Shown here piece by piece: positions 1 through 6,985 of a stretch of 7,546 nt of DNA. Made by a program: the position numbers and the translations under genes. Origin of the DNA: Thiorhodovibrio sp. (lineage in GTDB: Bacteria > Pseudomonadota > Gammaproteobacteria > Chromatiales > Chromatiaceae); assembly GCA_007128075.1 (NCBI GenBank), contig SKYD01000075.1:1-7546 (forward strand), in the 5' to 3' direction. The first letter of the stretch is position 1. Every line of letters begins with the position of its first letter. The notes under the pieces were generated by a model. That model was given only the letters and a program-made list of their open reading frames with translations, was not told the origin of the DNA and searched no databases.

Positions 1-1848
1 ATCTGATATAGAATTTTGCGCTAGCCAAGTTAATTTATCTGCCGCGATTGTTGCAAATTGATTGACATAGCAATATCGAATTTTAGCCGATGTTTTTTTC
101 TTTGCCGAAGTTTTTACCCAAAACGCAATCGCAACGCCAGTGCCAATACCAAAAACATTGCCACCGCAGGCATGAGGGTCATCTTTTCTTTTCCAATCCC
201 CGCCAAGGTCAACAATCCAACATTCATTAAACTCTTCAGCCACCATTTTACGAAAGCCATCAAAAGTTCGGCTATCGATAAAACTGCGGTTGGTAATGAA
301 CGCCAAAATACCATCATCACTTAAACGATCACTTGCCCAACGAAAAAACCGCGCATACATATCATAGAGCTTGGTTTTTTGCGCAGTGCTGGCGGCGATG
401 TAAGTTTCTTTAATCCGTTTATCAATTTCTGGATACACGCGATTTTTGTTGTTATCGTTTTCATTGGCTTGATTGGCGTTATACGGCGGATTACCAATAA
501 TCACGCTGATTTTTTTGGTGTTTTGGCGTTTCAAGCGCACCACATTTTCTTCACTGATCGCACCAAATAAATCACCAGTGGTGCCGGTCATTTGGATATG
601 CGCCCCGATGTTGTCTAGGGTGTCAATAAAGCACAGATTATTAAAATCTTCATATTGACCGGTGATCGCAGCATAGGTCGCCTCAATGTTGAGGTTAGCG
701 ATGTAATAGGGCAGGATTGCCGCTTCGTTGGCGTGCAATTCGTGGAGATATTTGTATTTTAGTTTTGCTGGCTGACCGCGAAAATGTTCCAATAATTCGC
801 AGATATAAGTGCCGGTACCGGTGCAGGGGTCGAGAATTTCGACATTGGGATCAATCAGGCAACGCCCAAAGTGCTTTTCACACAGCCAGTCGGCGCTGTT
901 AATCATAAAGCGCACGATTTCATTCGGCGTATACACCACCCCCAGCCGATCTGCGGCTTTGGGGTTGTACACTCGATAAAAATTTTCGTAGATGACTTTC
1001 AAAAAAGTCTGCTTTTCGCTGTGGCTGGCAATCTGACTGGCGGCGGTGCGAATGGCAGCATAATAGGGTTCTAAACCTTTCAGCGTTTGTTTTTTTAATG
1101 CGCCAACAAAAAATTCGGCTTCAAGTGCATAAAGTTTGCTGGCAATGTGGTTGAGGCGGTGAAAATCGCTGTCATCAAACACCCGCCCAAAAATATCCTC
1201 GGTGAGAATGTGCTGGATCAACATCTCGCGCACATCAGTATTTGTAAGATGGGGGTGAATGCTGTGTTTGGCGTGGGCAAGAAACTGCTGGAATTGGTCG
1301 CGAAAGTTGGCGTTATTTTGCTCTTGTGCGTCGATCATGCCGCGCAGTGCCTCTAACACCGCTGGCAGATCAGTTTTGAATTGGGCAACGGCAGCGCGAA
1401 AGCTGGCGATCTCGGGACGCTCGAAAGCAAAAAAGCGGGTGATCAGCGGCTCCAGTTCCGCTGGATCAGTCATTGAACAGCGGGCGACTTCCTCACGGTT
1501 TTGCCACAAAATCGCGGTCTGATCATTGGTGAACAGGATGTTATCTTGTGGATAACCTTTGGCAAATTTGTTGCGCACCTCGGCATCGAGATCATCGCCA
1601 ACATCTTTGGCCTCCCAAAAGCCCAGCGGCAGCCGCAATTCCTGCAACAGCGCCCCATCAACGCTGATGTTGGTCTTAAATGTCGTCTTGAGTGGATATT
1701 CAGCGACGAACACCAGATCAATCTGCCGCCCCCAGTTTTTGAGTAAATCCTTAAACGCTTCGCGCAGAATGGTCTCATTCTGGCTGCCGGTTTTCTGGCG
1801 CAGTTGGTCAAGGTGTTTAAGGTAGGTGTTGATTAAGTTTTGGTTCAT
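1..1848 (-). CDS. Single-chain restriction-modification enzyme (nuclease + N6-adenine methylase), 3' end outside window
   Basis: The frame is open from ATG at 1848 to the window edge (616 codons, no stop), so the C-terminus, expected to hold the target-recognition domain, is missing. Seen: residues 42-82 contain V-D64-G followed by WE79AK81D, the D...ExK arrangement of PD-(D/E)XK nucleases. Residues ~125-295 look mainly helical. Residues 302-316 (GVVYTPNEIVRFM) resemble the region that opens the methylase domain, D340-Y348 (DPCTGTGTY) is the S-adenosylmethionine motif I, and N453-Y456 (NPPY) is the catalytic motif of N6-adenine methylases. From family knowledge, this suits a one-polypeptide enzyme that methylates adenine and cuts unmodified DNA, of the kind usually labelled type IIG or type ISP. 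No helicase motifs occur between nuclease and methylase. The start is the only ATG after an in-frame TAG at 1875-1873; no Shine-Dalgarno is visible. The gene is AT-richer than its neighbours, suggesting transfer. Recognition site and activity cannot be read from sequence. Confidence 0.87.
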   Translation of the reverse strand, partial: MNQNLINTYLKHLDQLRQKTGSQNETILREAFKDLLKNWGRQIDLVFVAEYPLKTTFKTNISVDGALLQELRLPLGFWEAKDVGDDLDAEVRNKFAKGYPQDNILFTNDQTAILWQNREEVARCSMTDPAELEPLITRFFAFERPEIASFRAAVAQFKTDLPAVLEALRGMIDAQEQNNANFRDQFQQFLAHAKHSIHPHLTNTDVREMLIQHILTEDIFGRVFDDSDFHRLNHIASKLYALEAEFFVGALKKQTLKGLEPYYAAIRTAASQIASHSEKQTFLKVIYENFYRVYNPKAADRLGVVYTPNEIVRFMINSADWLCEKHFGRCLIDPNVEILDPCTGTGTYICELLEHFRGQPAKLKYKYLHELHANEAAILPYYIANLNIEATYAAITGQYEDFNNLCFIDTLDNIGAHIQMTGTTGDLFGAISEENVVRLKRQNTKKISVIIGNPPYNANQANENDNNKNRVYPEIDKRIKETYIAASTAQKTKLYDMYARFFRWASDRLSDDGILAFITNRSFIDSRTFDGFRKMVAEEFNECWIVDLGGDWKRKDDPHACGGNVFGIGTGVAIAFWVKTSAKKKTSAKIRYCYVNQFATIAADKLTWLAQNSISD

Positions 1849-1860
1849 CAGAAAAAATAG

Positions 1861-1996
1861 GGCGGTTAGCTTCTACGCAAACAACTCCGCTACCGAATTG
1901 GCGGTTAAAATCCGCCGACGGGTGTCACCCCTAATTTTTAGCCTTACTAACACATTGATTTTTAAGAAGTAGCGGAAGGCAGGTTACACCCCCGCC
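1861..1996. repeat. Intergenic region dense in short inverted repeats
   Basis: The 158 bases between the chemoreceptor and the restriction gene hold no credible ORF but several symmetric elements. Seen: GGCAGG (1978-1983) with CCCGCC (1991-1996), a 6-bp stem with one G-T pair starting 10 bases after the chemoreceptor stop; CTAA/TTAG (1931-1941); the perfect odd palindrome GGGTGTCACCC (1920-1930); GGCGG/CCGCC (1900-1904 with 1912-1916); and the long-range pair TCCGCTAC (1886-1893) with GTAGCGGA (1969-1976). GGCGGTTA occurs directly repeated at 1861-1868 and 1900-1907. Possible roles are a REP/MITE-like repeat, a structured leader of the restriction gene, an operator for it, or part of a terminator for the chemoreceptor. 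No long T-run follows the first hairpin, so a standard intrinsic terminator is not convincing. Confidence 0.5.
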
Positions 1997-2006
1997 GCTG
2001 TGCTAA

Positions 2007-3764
2007 TTAGGACACCTTGCCGTTGGGCAAATGAAAATGCTCCATGTCGTTGAGCATATTGCGGGCCGAGGTCATCAGTGCCTCAGCCGCTTGGGCGAGT
2101 TTGTGGGTATCTGACACCGAATGACCAATCGAATTGTTGATACTGTTGACATTGGCGTTGATCTGTTCGGCGCTGGCTTCTTGCTGTTGGGCGTTGCGTG
2201 CCATGGTGCTGATGGTGCGGTTCAGCCCATCAATGGCATTGGAAATTGCGGTGAAGGACTGGCGCGCCTGATCTGCTTGAGCAGAGGCAGTTTGCACCTG
2301 CGCTAAACCTTGGGTCATGGCGCTGCTGGCGGCTTGAGCACTTTTTTGCAGCCGCTCGATCATATCGTGAATCTCATTGGTCGAGCTTTGGGTGCGACTG
2401 GCGAGGGTGCGCACCTCATCAGCAACCACTGCAAAGCCGCGCCCCTGTTCGCCCGCCCGGGCAGCCTCAATGGCGGCGTTGAGTGCCAACAAATTGGTTT
2501 GGGCGGCGATGGCGTTGATCACATCTACCACCTGATAGATCGCTTGGCTGTCGGTTTCTAAGGTGGTCATCATCTGCGCAATGCGCTCAATCTCGGTGGC
2601 AAGCTGGTTGATCGACTGGGTGTTGGCGATCACCGTCGCCGCGCCCTCTTGCGCTTGGCGGTCGGTGTCGATTGCCAGCTCAGTGACCTCATTAACGGTG
2701 TGTACTACATGACGCAGAGTTTCGACCATGCTCTCCATCGACTGCGAGATGAGTGTGGCATCCTGTTGCTGATGATTCATGCGCTGCATTGATTCATCGC
2801 TACTGGCATGAAGCTGGGTGACGGCGGCACTGATGGTTTCAGCGGTGGTGCGAGCCGAGGCGATCGCTCGCACCAGACTCAGGCGCATCGCCTCGGCACC
2901 GGTCATGATGCTCCTAGTGGTCGAGGCGGAGGTCAGCGGGCGGCTGAGATCGCCATCGGTGATTTGTTGCAGACTGCTGGCGACAAGTTGTGGCTCGCCA
3001 CCGATGGTGTGCTTGAGCTGCTGATAGCCAAACCACAGACCGCCAACAATGGCGGCTAAGGTGACCACGATCAACCCGATCAGCCATTGCAACCAAGTTT
3101 CAGCCTGTTGTTGTGCTGTGTGTATCGCCTGCGCGGTGCGTTGGTCAAGCAACACAAAAAATTCATCCACTGGCTTCATGATCTTGGCTTTTTCGACATG
3201 ATAAGCATGATCGTGCATCAGCTCACGCGCCCAGGCTGGGTCGGGGTCGCGACGGATGGTGAAGCGCCCTTGCGCGTCTTCAAACAACCCCTTGACCGCA
3301 TTCATCGCCACGGTTTCGGTATGCACCAAAGTGTTAGAATTGTTTTCAGCTTCTCTGAGTTTGGCAAATTCTTCTGCGGTGAAGCCTGCTTGTTGCATCA
3401 GATCGCGCAGCGCAATGCGCCGACCGTCCGGGCGTGGGCGCGGGCGATCAGCGGCGAGAAAATCCCAATAGATGCGGTGATATTGCTGCGGGCGTGGTGC
3501 CTCGCCGTTGCGAATCGCCAACACTTGAAAATATTGCTCTTCCCATTTGGGATCGCCGGTGACCACATAGGTCCGCGCCAGGCGGGTGAGATCATCTGAA
3601 CTTTGGCGCAACTCGTCGGCTAATAGATAAGACTGATAACGGTTGTTGCTAGCGGCAGTGACCTGCTCGCTCAGCGTCATCTGGTGAATGGCGGCGAAGC
3701 CTAAGACCATCAATAACAGTACGCTAATGATTGACAACGACAGAAACAATTTTTTTAAAGACAT
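2007..3764 (-). CDS. Methyl-accepting chemotaxis protein (transmembrane chemoreceptor)
   Basis: An inner-membrane receptor that relays ligand binding to CheA/CheW. Counting from ATG 3764 (585 aa): a positively charged N-terminus and transmembrane helix 1 (~7-25), a periplasmic domain (~26-222), transmembrane helix 2 (~225-247, LIGLIVVTLAAIVGG), a HAMP-like segment (~248-300) and a long cytoplasmic coiled coil. The signalling hairpin (~419-458) is unmistakable: NLLALNAAIEAARAGEQG then RGFAVVADEVRTLASRT. Likely methylation-helix segments flank it, including a QQEASAEQI stretch. There is no C-terminal NWETF-like CheR/CheB tether. The periplasmic domain contains DLTRLARTYVVTGDP and a charged PRPRPDGRR loop; I cannot assign its ligand. 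The start is uncertain: TTG 3791 and ATG 3776 are in frame upstream. I prefer ATG 3764 (MSLKKLF) because the hydrophobic segment follows at the usual distance and a weak GGTG lies 6 bases upstream. No chemotaxis or flagellar gene is adjacent, so it is an orphan receptor here. Confidence 0.95.
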   Translation of the reverse strand: MSLKKLFLSLSIISVLLLMVLGFAAIHQMTLSEQVTAASNNRYQSYLLADELRQSSDDLTRLARTYVVTGDPKWEEQYFQVLAIRNGEAPRPQQYHRIYWDFLAADRPRPRPDGRRIALRDLMQQAGFTAEEFAKLREAENNSNTLVHTETVAMNAVKGLFEDAQGRFTIRRDPDPAWARELMHDHAYHVEKAKIMKPVDEFFVLLDQRTAQAIHTAQQQAETWLQWLIGLIVVTLAAIVGGLWFGYQQLKHTIGGEPQLVASSLQQITDGDLSRPLTSASTTRSIMTGAEAMRLSLVRAIASARTTAETISAAVTQLHASSDESMQRMNHQQQDATLISQSMESMVETLRHVVHTVNEVTELAIDTDRQAQEGAATVIANTQSINQLATEIERIAQMMTTLETDSQAIYQVVDVINAIAAQTNLLALNAAIEAARAGEQGRGFAVVADEVRTLASRTQSSTNEIHDMIERLQKSAQAASSAMTQGLAQVQTASAQADQARQSFTAISNAIDGLNRTISTMARNAQQQEASAEQINANVNSINNSIGHSVSDTHKLAQAAEALMTSARNMLNDMEHFHLPNGKVS

Positions 3765-3811
3765 TTTTGACACCATAATCGAAAAAGCCAATGACCTGGC
3801 ACAGGGGTGTG

Positions 3812-3840
3812 ATTATCGCAACGATTCGCTTGGTTGACTA
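3812..3840 (-). promoter_or_regulatory. Candidate extended -10 sigma70 promoter for the chemoreceptor
   Basis: On the minus strand TAGTCA (3840-3835, 4/6 to the -35 consensus) is separated by exactly 17 bases from GATAAT (3817-3812, 5/6 to the -10 consensus), which is preceded by TGC, an extended -10. Transcription would start near 3805, 14 to 41 bases before the candidate start codons, in the gap after the LpxA-like gene. The same GCGATAAT partly resembles a flagellar sigma28 -10, but no TAAA lies at the proper distance, so sigma70 is the better reading. Predicted by eye. Confidence 0.5.
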
Positions 3841-3861
3841 TAAAAAAATCGTCTAGCGATT
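3841..3861 (-). terminator. Possible weak intrinsic terminator after the LpxA-like gene
   Basis: On the minus strand AATCG (3861-3857), loop CTAGA and CGATT (3851-3847) form a 5-bp stem that runs directly into a T-run (seven T at 3848-3842, two of them in the stem). The left arm and loop overlap the TAG stop codon. The stem is short and AT-rich, so termination is likely incomplete if it occurs at all. Confidence 0.3.
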
Positions 3862-4638
3862 GGCGCGAATCAGCCCGCGGTCATGGCGATCAGCACTGAT
3901 AAAATCAATGATGAGCTGAGTTTCTGCACCTGGCCAATCGCGTTGTGCCTGTTCTAGTGCTTCCGCACGCGGCAGACCAGTGCGCAACAACAACTGGTAC
4001 ACCGCTTTGATGCGCGCCCGCTGTTCACGCCCAAAGCCATGGCGACGCAATCCAACCTGATTGAGTCCCAGAAACCGCGCCCGCTGGCCAGCGGCTAACA
4101 CAAAGGGCGGTACATCCTGTGCCACTCCGCAAACACCGCTGATCATGCAATAGCTGCCAATGCGACAAAATTGATGCACAGCAACCAGCCCAGCAAGAAA
4201 GCTGTGGTGAGCAAGCTCGACATGTCCTGCTAGGGTGGCGGCATTGGCGAGAATATTATGATCGCCAACAATCGAATCGTGACCAACATGGCTAAATGCC
4301 ATGAAATAATTATGGCTGCCGATACGTGTTCCAGCGTCGGTCTTGGTGCCACGGCTGATATTGACGCTTTCCTTAAAATGGTTGTGATCGCCAATCACCA
4401 ACGGGCGCGATAATTCAGGACGAAAGCCGAGGTCTTGCGGCTCGCTGCCCAGGGTCACACCGTGACAAACGCGGTTGAAGCGTCCTAAATCGGTCACACC
4501 CTCGACGCGAACCGCGCTATCAAGAACACAACCCTCGCCGATGTGCGCCCCCGCCATGATTAAACAATAGGGGCCGATCTGAGCACTCGGATGAATCAGT
4601 GCTCCGTCTTCGACCAGGGCTGTGGGATGAATTGGCAT
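3853..4638 (-). CDS. lpxA: LpxA-like acyl-ACP:UDP-N-acetylglucosamine O-acyltransferase, divergent
   Basis: LpxA transfers a 3-hydroxyacyl chain from acyl carrier protein to UDP-GlcNAc, the first step of lipid A synthesis, as a cytoplasmic trimer. Seen: 261 aa (E. coli 262), hexapeptide repeats of a left-handed beta-helix over ~1-180, and a helical C-terminal part ending GLIRANR. My eye alignment gives an offset of about 5. Catalytic H125 of E. coli is H120 in HVGHD; H122, H144 and H160 are H117, H139 and H155; GVAQDVPP is present. The acyl-length position G173 is G168, as in the C14-preferring E. coli enzyme. Odd: E. coli K76 (QDLK) is G71 (QDLG), and H99 is S95, so this may be a separate LpxA subfamily or a paralog. 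It follows purH by 14 bases, probably co-transcribed, and lpxD, fabZ and lpxB are not adjacent. An AGG lies only 2 bases before the ATG, a cramped ribosome site. The fold is certain, the exact substrate less so. Confidence 0.87.
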   Translation of the reverse strand: MPIHPTALVEDGALIHPSAQIGPYCLIMAGAHIGEGCVLDSAVRVEGVTDLGRFNRVCHGVTLGSEPQDLGFRPELSRPLVIGDHNHFKESVNISRGTKTDAGTRIGSHNYFMAFSHVGHDSIVGDHNILANAATLAGHVELAHHSFLAGLVAVHQFCRIGSYCMISGVCGVAQDVPPFVLAAGQRARFLGLNQVGLRRHGFGREQRARIKAVYQLLLRTGLPRAEALEQAQRDWPGAETQLIIDFISADRHDRGLIRANR

Positions 4639-4652
4639 CGCCTGATCGCTTT

Positions 4653-6224
4653 TTAGTGGCGAAAATGCCGCATCCCGGTGAACACCATTGCAATGTCATG
4701 TTCATCGGCGGCGGCAATCACCTCCGCATCGCGCATTGACCCGCCAGGCTGAATCACCGCCCGAATGCCCACAGCGGCAGCCTGGTCGATGCCATCACGA
4801 AACGGGAAAAACGCATCCGAGGCCATCACCGCGCCATTCACCGTCAATCCCGCCTGCTCAGCCTTAATTGCGGCAATGCGTGCTGAATTCACCCGGCTCA
4901 TCTGCCCAGCGCCAACACCAATGGTCACGCGCTCATGGGCGTAAACAATGGCGTTGGATTTAACAAACTTTGCCACCTGCCACGCGAACAATAAATCCTG
5001 CCACTCACGCTCGCTTGGAGTGCGTTTGGTTACGGTGCGTAGCTCTTTGTTGCGTTCAATATCAGCAGTTTGCACCAAAAGTCCACCAGTGACTCGCTTC
5101 ATATCCAGCCGTGGCAACCCGCTGTCGTTCCAGTGTCCCGTTGTCAACAGCCGGATATTTTTTTTCTCACTGAGCACCGCGCACGCACCGGCACTGACCG
5201 CTGGCGCGATAATCACCTCAACAAATTGACGCGCACTGATCGCCTGCGCCGTGGTTTCATCGAGTTCGCGATTAAAGGCGATAATGCCACCAAAGGCTGA
5301 TTCGGGATCGGTGGCAAAGGCGCGATCATAGGCATCAAACAGTGCTGGACGCTGGGCAACGCCACAGGGATTGGCATGTTTGACAATGACACAGGCGGGG
5401 CTGTCAGTGAATTGTTTGACACATTCCAGCGCGGCATCAGCATCGGCGATGTTGTTGTACGACAGCTCCTTGCCTTGTCGCTGTTGGGCATTGGCAATGC
5501 ACGGCTCAGTGGTGCCTGGCTCGATATAAAACGCCGCCGTTTGGTGTGGATTTTCGCCATAACGCAGACTCTGACGGCGCTGCATGTGCAGGCTAAACGA
5601 GCGCGCCAACACCGGCATCGCAGCGGCTGGCTCTAGCCGTCGTCCGAGTTCATTGGCAATGGCAGCATCATAGCGTGCCGTATGCTCAAAAGCCCGCACC
5701 GCAAGATCAAAACGCAAGGCATCGCTGACCTGTCCCTGATGGGCATCAAGATCCGCCACCACCCGAGCATAGTCGGCATGATCAACCACCACCGTCACCG
5801 CTGCATGGTTTTTGGCCGCTGCTCGCAGCAAGGTCGGGCCCCCAATGTCAATATTCTCAATCGCGGTGGCGAGATCGCAGTCAGGCACTGCAATGGCCTG
5901 TTCAAAGGGATAGAGATTGACGACGACAAGATCAATTGGTGGAATGTCGTGGTCATACATCACCTGATCATCCACGCCGCGCCGTCCTAAGATGCCGCCA
6001 TGAATCCGTGGATGCAGGGTTTTCACTCGCCCCGCCATCATCTCAGGAAATCCCGTATAATCTGCCACTTCAGTGACTGCGAGTTGATGATCAAGCAGCA
6101 GCCGCGCCGTGCCACCGGTGGAGAGAATCTCGACCCCGCGTGCAGCGAGGGCGCGGGCAAAATCAACGAGGCCAGTTTTATCAGACACGCTAATTAGAGC
6201 GCGTTGCAGTGGGCGAGTGGTCAT
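4653..6224 (-). CDS. purH: Bifunctional AICAR formyltransferase / IMP cyclohydrolase
   Basis: A cytoplasmic enzyme for the last two steps of de novo IMP synthesis: formyl transfer from 10-formyltetrahydrofolate to AICAR, then ring closure to IMP. Seen: 523 aa (E. coli 529), complete. The N-terminal MGS-like cyclohydrolase domain (~1-145) has ISVSDKTG, STGGTA, KTLHPRIHGGILGRR (68-82) and NLYPFE. The formyltransferase domain (~200-523) has RYGENPHQ (221-228), GKELSYNNIADADAA (251-265) and VKHANPCGVA with the catalytic K282-H283 pair. It ends in the typical GMRHFRH. The ATG at 6224 gives the family-standard start ahead of RALISVSDKTG and has an AAGGGA ribosome site 9 bases upstream. The LpxA-like gene follows after 14 bases and a divergent gene lies upstream. 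The common partner purD is not next to it. I see no frameshift or lost catalytic residue. Confidence 0.98.
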   Translation of the reverse strand: MTTRPLQRALISVSDKTGLVDFARALAARGVEILSTGGTARLLLDHQLAVTEVADYTGFPEMMAGRVKTLHPRIHGGILGRRGVDDQVMYDHDIPPIDLVVVNLYPFEQAIAVPDCDLATAIENIDIGGPTLLRAAAKNHAAVTVVVDHADYARVVADLDAHQGQVSDALRFDLAVRAFEHTARYDAAIANELGRRLEPAAAMPVLARSFSLHMQRRQSLRYGENPHQTAAFYIEPGTTEPCIANAQQRQGKELSYNNIADADAALECVKQFTDSPACVIVKHANPCGVAQRPALFDAYDRAFATDPESAFGGIIAFNRELDETTAQAISARQFVEVIIAPAVSAGACAVLSEKKNIRLLTTGHWNDSGLPRLDMKRVTGGLLVQTADIERNKELRTVTKRTPSEREWQDLLFAWQVAKFVKSNAIVYAHERVTIGVGAGQMSRVNSARIAAIKAEQAGLTVNGAVMASDAFFPFRDGIDQAAAVGIRAVIQPGGSMRDAEVIAAADEHDIAMVFTGMRHFRH

Positions 6225-6233
6225 GCGGCGTGG

Positions 6234-6239
6234 TCCCTT
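6234..6239 (-). promoter_or_regulatory. Ribosome binding site of purH
   Basis: AAGGGA on the minus strand ends 9 bases before the ATG at 6224. It supports this start over internal alternatives. Confidence 0.6.
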
Positions 6240-6265
6240 ATTTTTGAAGGCTTAATTTTGCAATC

Positions 6266-6294
6266 ATGGTACTTAGCAATTCATGTTGCGGCAA
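6266..6294 (-). promoter_or_regulatory. Candidate purH promoter
   Basis: On the minus strand TTGCCG (6294-6289) and TACCAT (6271-6266) are 17 bases apart, each matching the sigma70 consensus at 4 of 6 positions. It lies in the 97-base gap between purH and the divergent gene, the only place a divergent promoter pair could sit without entering a gene. I found no convincing plus-strand promoter and no PurR-type box (ACGCAAACGTTTGCGT-like) in the gap. GCAATCATG (6260-6268) and GCAATTCATG (6277-6286) form an imperfect direct repeat that could be a regulator site. By-eye prediction. Confidence 0.3.
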
Positions 6295-6308
6295 GTGCCC
6301 AATCTAAC

Positions 6309-6316
6309 GGGGGAGG
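6309..6316 (+). promoter_or_regulatory. Strong ribosome binding site deciding the start at 6322
   Basis: GGGGGAGG lies 5 bases before the ATG at 6322. The upstream in-frame ATG at 6283 has no comparable site, and its use would place 13 extra residues ahead of a normal membrane-targeting N-terminus. I therefore choose 6322. Confidence 0.75.
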
Positions 6317-6321
6317 CGGTG

Positions 6322-6981
6322 ATGGCGAAACGGTTATTGATTGGTGGACTGATGGGCATGTTGCTGTGGATGTTCTGGCCAGCCCCAGCAGCAATTCCTG
6401 TGGACAGCGATGGTGAGTGGGTGGATGCCCTGCCCTTTGAATCAACGCTGTCGCTGACACATCCGCCACTGCAACGCCCGCTGGCACCTGGTGTCGGGCG
6501 GTTCATAGCAGAAGATTTTCATATTTCGCCCCAAGCAGATTTTCAGCTCGAAGCAAGGATTTTAGGGCGCAAAATCTATCATTTTGATGATGCTGCAAAA
6601 CTCTCGCCCTTTGATCTTGCCCTTGGCTGGGGGCCGATGGCGCGCGATGAAGTGCTAGAACACATCAGCATCCGTCAAGCCAATCGTTTTTATTATTGGT
6701 CAACGCCCGCGTTCCCAATTCCACGCCGCGACATCGAGCGCAACAGTGCCAACATGCACCTGATCCCTGCTTCAGCCGAGGTCACACAGGTGTTGAATCG
6801 GGCGCGTACTGATGACCGCATTCGCTTGCGTGGCTATTTGGTGCATGTTGATCGTGATGATGGCTGGCGGTGGCGCACTTCGCTAACCCGCGATGATGTT
6901 GGAGGCGGTGCCTGTGAAATTGTGTTGGTGACTGAGGCGCTGTTGTGTACCAATCGACAACCGCAAGCATCGTGCTTATAA
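6322..6981 (+). CDS. Conserved-looking membrane-anchored or exported protein of unknown function
   Basis: I cannot assign a function. Seen: 219 aa from the ATG at 6322. MAKR is followed by a hydrophobic helix (~5-19, rich in G, L, M and W) and APAA, which suits either an uncleaved inner-membrane anchor or a signal peptide; the rest is soluble and probably periplasmic. The most distinctive part is ~98-200: LALGWGPMARDE, then ISIRQANRFYYW, FPIPRRDIERNSANMHLIPA, a segment RLRGYLVHVDRDDGWRW, then TSLTRDDVGGGACEI with a single Cys198. It resembles, from memory, uncharacterised proteins of Gammaproteobacteria whose core has the same GWGPM, HLIPA and WRW/SLTR blocks; this was not checked. The invariant-looking polar residues suggest an enzyme or binding domain rather than a structural protein, but that is inference. 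coaE starts 4 bases after its stop, so the two are almost certainly one transcript. Confidence 0.82.
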   Translation: MAKRLLIGGLMGMLLWMFWPAPAAIPVDSDGEWVDALPFESTLSLTHPPLQRPLAPGVGRFIAEDFHISPQADFQLEARILGRKIYHFDDAAKLSPFDLALGWGPMARDEVLEHISIRQANRFYYWSTPAFPIPRRDIERNSANMHLIPASAEVTQVLNRARTDDRIRLRGYLVHVDRDDGWRWRTSLTRDDVGGGACEIVLVTEALLCTNRQPQASCL

Positions 6982-6985
6982 CCGC

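Noticed and set aside
1470..1811. A 113-codon minus-strand ORF at the start of the restriction gene
   Set aside because: It is in another frame of the same strand. The frame from 1848 stays open across this region and encodes the nuclease motif, so this is not evidence of a frameshift.
2003..2010. CTAATTAG palindrome, also found at 6190-6197
   Set aside because: An 8-base AT-rich palindrome occurring twice, once inside purH coding sequence, is compatible with chance.
3087..3599. A 170-codon plus-strand ORF
   Set aside because: It lies wholly opposite the chemoreceptor, whose domain order and signalling hairpin are clear. The ORF product shows no recognisable motif.
3800..3830. Flagellar sigma28 promoter for the chemoreceptor
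   Set aside because: TGCGATAA resembles GCCGATAA at 6 of 8 positions, but no TAAA-like -35 lies 15 bases upstream; the sigma70 extended -10 reading fits better.
6283..6321. N-terminal extension of the unknown protein from ATG 6283
   Set aside because: No ribosome site precedes it, while GGGGGAGG sits ideally before the ATG at 6322, which directly yields a normal membrane-targeting N-terminus.
6225..6321. PurR operator or purine riboswitch upstream of purH
   Set aside because: I found no ACGCAAACGTTTGCGT-like palindrome, and the ~97-base gap shows no three-way-junction purine aptamer core.
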